64,000 nt of DNA, taken from assembly GCA_023229505.1 (NCBI GenBank), contig JALNZD010000019.1, positions 6,927 through 70,926 on the forward strand, written 5' to 3'. The stretch is from Bacteroidales bacterium (GTDB taxonomy: Bacteria; Bacteroidota; Bacteroidia; Bacteroidales; JAGOPY01). The notes below the pieces were generated by a model. That model was not told where the DNA came from and ran no database searches. It worked only from the letters and a program-made list of their open reading frames with translations. The position numbers and the translations under genes were made by a program. Shown piece after piece: positions 58,389-64,000 of the stretch (positions are counted from its first letter, which is position 1; each line of letters begins with the position of its first letter).

Positions 58389-59843
58389 TCACTCATCAAT
58401 TTTCAAAAACTTCGCCGAGCCTGATTTTCCTTCTTCACTCTCAACCCGCAAAATATACAACCCATCCCAGAGATCGGAAATATCTATCCGGTAAGGAAAT
58501 GAGGAAATATATTCAAATTCTTTTATTTCACGTCCATATAAATCAACTATCGATAATCTGACCGCCGACCGCTGACCGCTGACTGCTGACTGCTGACTGC
58601 TGACTGTTAACTGCCGACTTGCCGGATTCGGGTAAACATATATCGGACCTGCCGAACTATTCATCAACACCTCTTCTATTCCAACATTCAAATTCCCGGT
58701 TGGATCACGCTTGTAATAGATTTCATAGTTGCCGTCACGGAAATCAGTCCAGGTCACGTTTACCTGGGTGCCGGACACCGAAACGAAAGGATAAAAGGAA
58801 TCTGCAGGGTCATAAGTAAGCCGTGTATCTGGTTCCCAGGAATCTCCTCCATCAAAAGAATATTTGTAATATATTTCAAGAAGATTTCCAATACGATTAT
58901 CCTGCCAGACAATAAATATTCCATCACCACATACCGCTAAGTTTGGAAATTCTGAATTACCGGCGTAATTGGTCAGGCGGGTATCTTCTCCCCATGTTAA
59001 TCCTCCATCTGAAGAATGCTTAAAATAGATCTCGGTGAAATAATACCCAAAATCCCAATCCCGGCCGTCCACCCAGACAATATAGACATCTGATTCGTAA
59101 GCTGCTATATCAGGTACCCAGGAATCGTAATCAGCAATTGTAAGCCTGGTTTCTTCGTCCCATGTCTCCCCCTCATCCTCTGAGCGCGAATAATAAATTT
59201 CCTTGTTCATGTCCCGGTTATCATTCCACACGACATGCACAATTGGTCCCACAGCACATACAGAAGGATTGCCCGATACCGCCTGATCTTCAGTGAGACG
59301 GATGGCAGGTTCCCAGGTCAGGCCACCATCAGTAGAGCGTTGGAAGAATATTTCCCACCACCCCTCGCTTTCATCATAATATACTAAATATATATTCGAT
59401 CCTGAAGAAGTTATGGAAGGCCCCTGGGTAAGTCCTGGAGTATCGGTCAGCCTGAAATCTTCTCCCCAGCTATCGCCACCATCTTCAGAACATTTATAAT
59501 AGATTTCATAGTTTAAATCACCATCATCATTCCATACAACATGCACTGTTGATCCGGAAACAGTTATGGCAGCATTTTGAGAATTAAATGGCCTGTTGGT
59601 GAGTCGGACATCATTTCCCCAGGTTTGCTCCCCGTCAACAGACCGTTTATAGTATATCTCATAGTTCCCGTCACGGTCATCAGACCAGACCATGTGCACC
59701 GTATCACCGGAAGATGCCAGGCCACGCTTGCTGTAGTTTGTGGAGGTGAAGGGATCGTCCGTAAGCCTGAAATCAGCTTCCCACTGGGCGAAGCAGTATT
59801 GTGATATAAAGCAGGAAACGAGGAAAATGAATAACTTTTTCAT
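58389..59843 (-). CDS. Secreted Asp-box beta-propeller protein with T9SS sorting domain, paralog 2
   Basis: This 484-residue protein has a signal peptide ending CFAQ (residue 19), Asp-boxes SVDGEQTW, SEDGGDSW, STDGGLTW, SEDEGETW, SSDGGLTW and SFDGGDSW, then a T9SS type A domain with YPNPASRQLTV and DLYGREI. Its sequence is closely related to the genes on both sides. The start MKKLFIFLVSCFISQYCFAQ is shared in form with paralog 3. A 7-nt repeat interrupts the sorting domain. Confidence 0.86.
   Translation of the reverse strand: MKKLFIFLVSCFISQYCFAQWEADFRLTDDPFTSTNYSKRGLASSGDTVHMVWSDDRDGNYEIYYKRSVDGEQTWGNDVRLTNRPFNSQNAAITVSGSTVHVVWNDDGDLNYEIYYKCSEDGGDSWGEDFRLTDTPGLTQGPSITSSGSNIYLVYYDESEGWWEIFFQRSTDGGLTWEPAIRLTEDQAVSGNPSVCAVGPIVHVVWNDNRDMNKEIYYSRSEDEGETWDEETRLTIADYDSWVPDIAAYESDVYIVWVDGRDWDFGYYFTEIYFKHSSDGGLTWGEDTRLTNYAGNSEFPNLAVCGDGIFIVWQDNRIGNLLEIYYKYSFDGGDSWEPDTRLTYDPADSFYPFVSVSGTQVNVTWTDFRDGNYEIYYKRDPTGNLNVGIEEVLMNSSAGPIYVYPNPASRQLTVSSQQSAVSGQRSAVRLSIVDLYGREIKEFEYISSFPYRIDISDLWDGLYILRVESEEGKSGSAKFLKIDE
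58560..58615 (-). repeat. Heptanucleotide repeat within the sorting domain of paralog 2, about eight units
   Basis: Plus-strand units gaccgcc, gaccgct, gaccgct, gactgct (three times), gactgtt, aactgcc. It is in the same position of the sorting domain as in the other genes. Confidence 0.92.
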
Positions 59844-59889
59844 GGATGCTGGATTTAATTGATAGATTTATGTACCATGCTGGCATTTA

Positions 59890-61329
59890 TTACGGAGCTG
59901 AGCTTTTTGTGAACTTTACAATACCTATTATGCCTTTCTTATTATAAACTTTCAGTAAATAAATCCCTGGTCGGAGTTCGGAAATATCAGCCTGGTAAGG
60001 GAATGATGAAATGTCGCCGAATTCTTTCATTTCACGCCCATATAAATCAACAATCGTTATTCTGACTGCCAACTGCCGACTGCCGACTGTCAACTGCCGC
60101 CTTGCAGGGTTCGGAAAAACCGTGATGCATTTTTCACTCTTGACAATTGCCATGTCATCAATTCCGACCACCAGGTTTCCTGTCGGGTCCCGCTTATAGT
60201 AGATTTCATAGTTTCCATCCCGGGAATCATACCACATCACGTTCAGCTGCGAACCTGAAACAGCTATAAAAGGCCTGTAAGATCCCGCCGCATCTTCAGT
60301 CAGCCTGGTATCAGGCCCCCAGGTATCGCCGCTATCATATGAGCATTTATAATAGATCTCACGGTTTCCATCGCGGGTTTCTTCCCAAAAAACGAACAAA
60401 TGATCTTCTGAAACAGCTAAATTTGGAAACCAGGATTGATTCGGATCATTCGTCAGGCGAATGTTTTCTCCCCAGGTCAGGCCATTGTCCGTTGATTTCA
60501 TGAAATAGATCTCCGCATTCTGGTCACGATGATCCTGCCAGACCAGGTAAACATTGGAACCCGAGGCGGCAATCGAAGGCCTGGTTGAGACCAGGCTATC
60601 AAAAGAGAGCCTCGTATCTTCGCCCCAGGTTATTCCCCAGTCCGTGGACCGCTTGTAATAGATTTCGAGCTTGTCATTATCACGCTCATCCCGCCAGGCA
60701 ACATGTACTATCGAATCCACCGCACACACTGACGGAGTAACAGACCATGCCGGATCAACTGTCAGCCTCACATCGGATTCCCAGGTCAATCCCATGTCTG
60801 TCGAGCGCTTGTACATGATCTCACCCCAATTGAAGTGATAATCGTCGTAAACCAGGTGCGTAACTGAATCGGAAACTGCCATGCAAGGCATATAGGTCTC
60901 ACCGAAATTGTATGTCATTTGAGTTATTTTCCCCCATGAACTGCCTCCGTCCGGGGAGCGGATGTAAAATAATTCGATATACCATGGGGGGCCGACGTTA
61001 GTGCCAACCATCCAGGCAACCTGGACAATGGACCGACTGGCTGCTACTGAAGGGTACATCACTATGTCTGCCTGGTTTGTCAGCCTCACATCGCTTTCCC
61101 AGGTCAATCCTCCATCAAGGGAGCGTTTATAATAGACTTCAGGATGGCTATTGCATTCATCATTCCACACAACATGGATAGTATCTCCACAGACAGCGAT
61201 GGCATGCTGGGTAGACCAGCATAATGTAGAAGCGTTCGTATCGCTCGTCAGCCTAAAATCTGGTTCCCACTGAGCCTGGGATAATTGCGCTGCAAAAAGG
61301 GCTAAAGCGAATAAAAATAGCTTTTTCAT
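59890..61329 (-). CDS. Secreted Asp-box beta-propeller protein with T9SS sorting domain, paralog 3
   Basis: This 479-residue protein has a signal peptide ending LSQAQ (residue 19), Asp-boxes SLDGGLTW, SPDGGSSW, STDMGLTW, STDWGITW, STDNGLTW and SYDSGDTW, and a T9SS type A domain (FPNPARRQLTV, DLYGREMKEF). It is the most diverged of the three paralogs at the C-terminus. The shortest 7-nt tract lies in its sorting domain (60063-60098). Confidence 0.86.
   Translation of the reverse strand: MKKLFLFALALFAAQLSQAQWEPDFRLTSDTNASTLCWSTQHAIAVCGDTIHVVWNDECNSHPEVYYKRSLDGGLTWESDVRLTNQADIVMYPSVAASRSIVQVAWMVGTNVGPPWYIELFYIRSPDGGSSWGKITQMTYNFGETYMPCMAVSDSVTHLVYDDYHFNWGEIMYKRSTDMGLTWESDVRLTVDPAWSVTPSVCAVDSIVHVAWRDERDNDKLEIYYKRSTDWGITWGEDTRLSFDSLVSTRPSIAASGSNVYLVWQDHRDQNAEIYFMKSTDNGLTWGENIRLTNDPNQSWFPNLAVSEDHLFVFWEETRDGNREIYYKCSYDSGDTWGPDTRLTEDAAGSYRPFIAVSGSQLNVMWYDSRDGNYEIYYKRDPTGNLVVGIDDMAIVKSEKCITVFPNPARRQLTVGSRQLAVRITIVDLYGREMKEFGDISSFPYQADISELRPGIYLLKVYNKKGIIGIVKFTKSSAP
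60063..60098 (-). repeat. Heptanucleotide repeat within the sorting domain of paralog 3, about five units
   Basis: Plus-strand units gactgcc, aactgcc, gactgcc, gactgtc, aactgcc. Same location relative to YPNPA..LTV and DLYGRE as in the other genes. Confidence 0.88.
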
Positions 61330-61403
61330 AAAAGGTAAGGTTTGGTTAACTTGAAAATAAACCCTTTAAAGGTAGGTATTTTATTAAGCAGAAACAAGTC
61401 TAA

Positions 61404-61562
61404 TGAGCGAACGGTGCAGTTTATTGAATGAAAGGTGGTTGAAGGAGGGGGAACGGCAGTTGAACAGTTGGCAATTGGACAGTTGGCAGTAGGATCACCT
61501 GTAGGGTTAACCGGCCGGTTAACCCTACAACTACGGTTAACCCTACAACTACGGTTAACCGA
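61404..61562. repeat. Duplicated intergenic segment (copy B)
   Basis: Nearly identical to 58248-58388, with one additional 18-nt tandem copy of ctacaactacggttaacc. It includes the fourth 28-bp palindrome (61501-61528) and a 7/8-nt repeat (61456-61495). It continues into the sorting-domain relic. Confidence 0.9.
61501..61528. repeat. 28-bp perfect palindrome (copy 4)
   Basis: Identical to copies 2 and 3. It is followed by tandem acaactacggttaaccct copies. Confidence 0.92.
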
Positions 61563-61697
61563 TTACTCTGCAATTTTCAGAAACTTCGCCGAGCCAGATT
61601 TCCCTTCTTCATTTATAATGTGCAAAATATACAATCCGTTCCTGAGATCGGAAATATCCAGCTGGCATGGAATTGAGGAAATATTTTCATGATATGA
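61563..61697 (-). pseudogene. Relic of a T9SS sorting domain (decapitated propeller paralog)
   Basis: On the minus strand the frame ending at TAA (61563-61565) encodes LDISDLRNGLYILHIINEEG, then KSGSAKFLKIAE, matching the last residues of the propeller and S41 proteins. No start or upstream domain is present. It is the 3' remnant of a further copy that was lost or never complete. Confidence 0.85.
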
Positions 61698-61803
61698 ATT
61701 TTAAATCTTTACTCTTAAATTACCTGGCAATTAAAGGCTTGAAGATACGAAAACATCTGTTGCCTTTGCTGCTTGTATTTAAAAAAACGTGATAAACAGC
61801 AAA

Positions 61804-61825
61804 GGCTGATCCTTTCAGATCAACC
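61804..61825 (-). terminator. Hairpin after the SBBP-repeat gene
   Basis: On the minus strand GGTTGATC (61818-61825) pairs with GATCAGCC (61804-61811), with one G-U pair and a 6-nt loop, 24 nt after the stop. The T run is weak, so terminator strength is uncertain. Confidence 0.55.
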
Positions 61826-61848
61826 CTTGCTTTCTGAATTGATTATAA

Positions 61849-64000
61849 TTATTCGACTTTGGCTATCTTAACGAACTTTTGGAGTGTTCCCTGGGTTATT
61901 ACGGCAACGTATACCCCGTTTTCCAGGTTATCACCGGCTGTTATAATTTCATCTGGTGATAATGATTGATATTCCTGCACCAATCTGCCTGATATATCAA
62001 ATAACTGGAGGGTTACCAATTCTTTGCTTGCTGTCTGCAACCTGAAGTTGAAAGTTGAATTGGATGGGTTCGGGTAAACAGTTAATTCTTCGGTGACGTC
62101 AGAATCATTTATATCTGCTTCAGTGGATCTGTAACTTGAAGAAGAAATTGAAGCCTTCAGGGTGTAGCAGTTAACTGGATCATAAGTATCACTTGTTAAG
62201 CCACCGACCCAGATGTAATATGTTCCGCTTTTAGTAGTGTTATATATGATGGATTCTGGCGTTGTACCTGTGCTCGATGAGCTGCCGATCAGTATCCCAC
62301 TGGATTTGTACAATCTAATATTATAATCCGCAGGCAGGTCGGTAAGTGTGATGTTAATGTTTTTGGCAATATTGGTCGTACTAAAAGAAAACCAGTCATT
62401 ATCGCCATTTGATCCAATAAGTGCTGTGATATACGTATTTACTGGTATTGGCGACGCTGTTGCCATGCTTCCATTCGGCTCATAATTATCAGGACATCCA
62501 CCCGGAGTCAAAAATTCGTAAGAATACGAGTAATTGCTGAAGCAACCGGTTCTTACCTGGAACTCATAGGCCGTAATAGGAGCCAGGCCGCTGATTGTCA
62601 GATTTGTTCCATTTACTATTTCTGAATCAATCCATTCGGTAGCAATTTCCCGGTAACGGACATAATAACCCGATGTATCAGTAACCGCATTCCAGTTCAG
62701 ATCTGCCGACGATTCAGTAATATTTGTTGCAGCAAGGCCGTCAGGAACAGGACAATTATCTCCACCTGAAGGATTCAACTTCTGAACGAACATATCCCGT
62801 ACACCCAAATTGGTCATTTCCATAAAGCCATTTCCTGTTGGATTAAAATCTGCAGTTTCCTCAAAACTCCCAACATTAAATATATTGCCTGAGGCGTCCA
62901 ATGCCAGTGACATGCTATAATCCCAGCCTGGGCCTCCGGTTTGGGTCACCCATAAGAGATTTCCGTCGGTATCTGACTTGAAGACAAAGCTGTCATCATG
63001 GCCATTAGCCGTTAAATAGCATGTGTCTGCACCGGGATCAAAATCAGTTGTAGAATAGAAGTAACCGGAAACATAGAAATTTCCTTCCCCGTCAATAATA
63101 ATGTCTCCGGCACTATCATATGATGCTCCTCCAATTTGTTCAGCCCAAACGAAGTTTCCTGAGAGGTCAAGTTTGAGCACATATGCATCATTCCCCCCGA
63201 AAGAGGTCATAGTATAGGTTCCTGTCCCCGGATTAAAATCAACCGTACCATAAAAATGTCCCGTAGCATATAGGTATCCTGAAGGATCAAGTGCTATTGA
63301 ATAACTGAGATCCTGTTCAGATCCGCCGATTTGTTTTGCCCAGATGAAGTCCCCATTTCCGGCCAGCTTCAATACAAAGGCATCATAATCTCCGTAAGAT
63401 GTCAGATTATATTTTAATCTTTTATCAGGGTTAAAATCAACGGTGCCCTTGAAATAACCACTGGCGTAAATATTTCCGCTGACATCGGTTGCCATGGAAT
63501 AAGCAATTTTGGTTTCTGTGCCGATTATTTGTTTTGCCCAGATAAAATTGCCGTTTGCATCCAGTTTCTGAATAAATACATCATAACTAGTGCAAGTCAA
63601 ATTATAAGTGCCAAGACCCGGGTCAAAATCGACTCTTCCATAAAAGTAACCTGACGTGATCACATTCTGGCTGCTATCCACTGCAATGGAGAAGCCGTAT
63701 GCATGGCCCACATCGCCTGAACCCATTTGCTTAGCCCATATCAGGTCTCCATCCGGCTCGATTTTAAGGACCATGGTAGTCAACCTGTTCTGTGTTAGAA
63801 AATATTCTCCGTCCCCGGGATCGGCGTCAATTGTACCCCAGAAGTAGCCGGTCATGTAAATATTCCCATCAGCACCAATGACAACTTCTGAGCCCCTGTC
63901 ACTATGTATATCGCCCATACTGGCCGCCCAGAGCAAGTTTCCATTAACATCAAGTTTTTGTATGAAAATATCATCCCAACCGTTAGATGTGAGGTTAAAC
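61849..64000 (-). CDS. SBBP-repeat beta-propeller protein with Fn3, pre-peptidase and T9SS domains (5' end beyond the window)
   Basis: The frame is open to the window edge. Upstream of 63936 it continues with NLTSNGWDDIFIQKLDVNGN, so the first part is missing. The visible 717 residues hold SBBP-type propeller repeats (D-A-F/Y-V-L-K-L-x-x-x-G-x-F-x-W-A-K-Q-I-G-G, then G-x-V-D-F-N-P-G, about six copies), a fibronectin type III domain (LAATNITESSADLNWNAV), a bacterial pre-peptidase C-terminal domain (NDWFSFSTTNIAKNINITL) and a T9SS type A sorting domain (LTVYPNPSNSTFNF). It is a large secreted or surface protein. Unlike its neighbours, its sorting domain has no 7-nt repeat. Confidence 0.88.
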   Translation of the reverse strand, partial: FNLTSNGWDDIFIQKLDVNGNLLWAASMGDIHSDRGSEVVIGADGNIYMTGYFWGTIDADPGDGEYFLTQNRLTTMVLKIEPDGDLIWAKQMGSGDVGHAYGFSIAVDSSQNVITSGYFYGRVDFDPGLGTYNLTCTSYDVFIQKLDANGNFIWAKQIIGTETKIAYSMATDVSGNIYASGYFKGTVDFNPDKRLKYNLTSYGDYDAFVLKLAGNGDFIWAKQIGGSEQDLSYSIALDPSGYLYATGHFYGTVDFNPGTGTYTMTSFGGNDAYVLKLDLSGNFVWAEQIGGASYDSAGDIIIDGEGNFYVSGYFYSTTDFDPGADTCYLTANGHDDSFVFKSDTDGNLLWVTQTGGPGWDYSMSLALDASGNIFNVGSFEETADFNPTGNGFMEMTNLGVRDMFVQKLNPSGGDNCPVPDGLAATNITESSADLNWNAVTDTSGYYVRYREIATEWIDSEIVNGTNLTISGLAPITAYEFQVRTGCFSNYSYSYEFLTPGGCPDNYEPNGSMATASPIPVNTYITALIGSNGDNDWFSFSTTNIAKNINITLTDLPADYNIRLYKSSGILIGSSSSTGTTPESIIYNTTKSGTYYIWVGGLTSDTYDPVNCYTLKASISSSSYRSTEADINDSDVTEELTVYPNPSNSTFNFRLQTASKELVTLQLFDISGRLVQEYQSLSPDEIITAGDNLENGVYVAVITQGTLQKFVKIAKVE

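Noticed and set aside
56706..61329. Calling the three Asp-box proteins sialidases
   Set aside because: Asp-boxes occur in many propellers; I could not find the arginine triad or FRIP motif needed for sialidase activity.

Overview
The window comes from a bacterium of the phylum Bacteroidota, probably Bacteroidales-like. It carries TonB-dependent receptors with carboxypeptidase-like N-terminal domains, the type IX secretion protein PorT, several secreted proteins ending in type IX (T9SS) sorting domains, DUF349 and WbqC proteins, and a KdsC/UbiA/Maf operon. Several promoters fit the Bacteroidota form TTG-N19/20-TAnnTTTG, and most genes lack a Shine-Dalgarno sequence. No plasmid or phage replication genes are visible, so this looks chromosomal.

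Region 1 (1-10.8 kb) is housekeeping. A minus-strand operon joins an AmgK-like sugar kinase fused to a RapZ C-terminal domain, a 48-residue cysteine protein, a MurU-like nucleotidyltransferase and an AddB-like nuclease; the kinase and nucleotidyltransferase suggest peptidoglycan sugar recycling. It is followed by a ferritin-like protein with a PLP lyase, a DUF349 protein and chorismate synthase.

Region 2 (10.8-29.6 kb) is the accessory core. After an Oar-like TonB receptor and an XRE regulator comes a plus-strand gas-vesicle cluster of about twenty genes: gvpA, two GvpC-related coiled-coil proteins, gvpN, gvpJ, gvpH, five GvpF/L genes, gvpG, gvpO, a GvpM/S-like gene and gvpK. Mixed with them are chaperone-type genes: a Get3/ArsA-like ATPase, a CDC48-like double AAA+ ATPase, a GvpF/L protein fused to a J-domain, a separate DnaJ-type zinc-finger protein and a zinc-ribbon protein. 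Several genes here have strong Shine-Dalgarno sequences, unlike their surroundings. The cluster ends in a relic that joins a sensor-kinase fragment to the tail of a second, diverged aroC, which suggests a recombination scar.

Region 3 (29.6-53.2 kb) starts with a TonB receptor under an FMN riboswitch and a terminator, so flavin uptake is likely. It continues with PgpH-type c-di-AMP hydrolase, NlpC/P60, WbqC, two thioredoxins, a lone transposase zinc-ribbon protein, RadC, S20, a serine hydrolase, envelope genes (glycosyltransferase, PAP2, LpxB, Maf, UbiA, KdsC, DUF2520), a CarH-like B12/MerR regulator, an ECF sigma factor, an aminotransferase, a heptose kinase and PorT.

Region 4 (53.2-64 kb) is repeat-rich: tRNA-Glu, two solitary antitoxins (one beside a toxin relic), and five T9SS-sorted secreted proteins (an S41-type protein, three Asp-box propeller paralogs in tandem, an SBBP-repeat protein running off the end). 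Degenerate 7-nt tandem repeats and perfect 28-bp palindromes are scattered between genes, and the 7-nt repeats also lie inside the C-terminal sorting domains of four of these genes.
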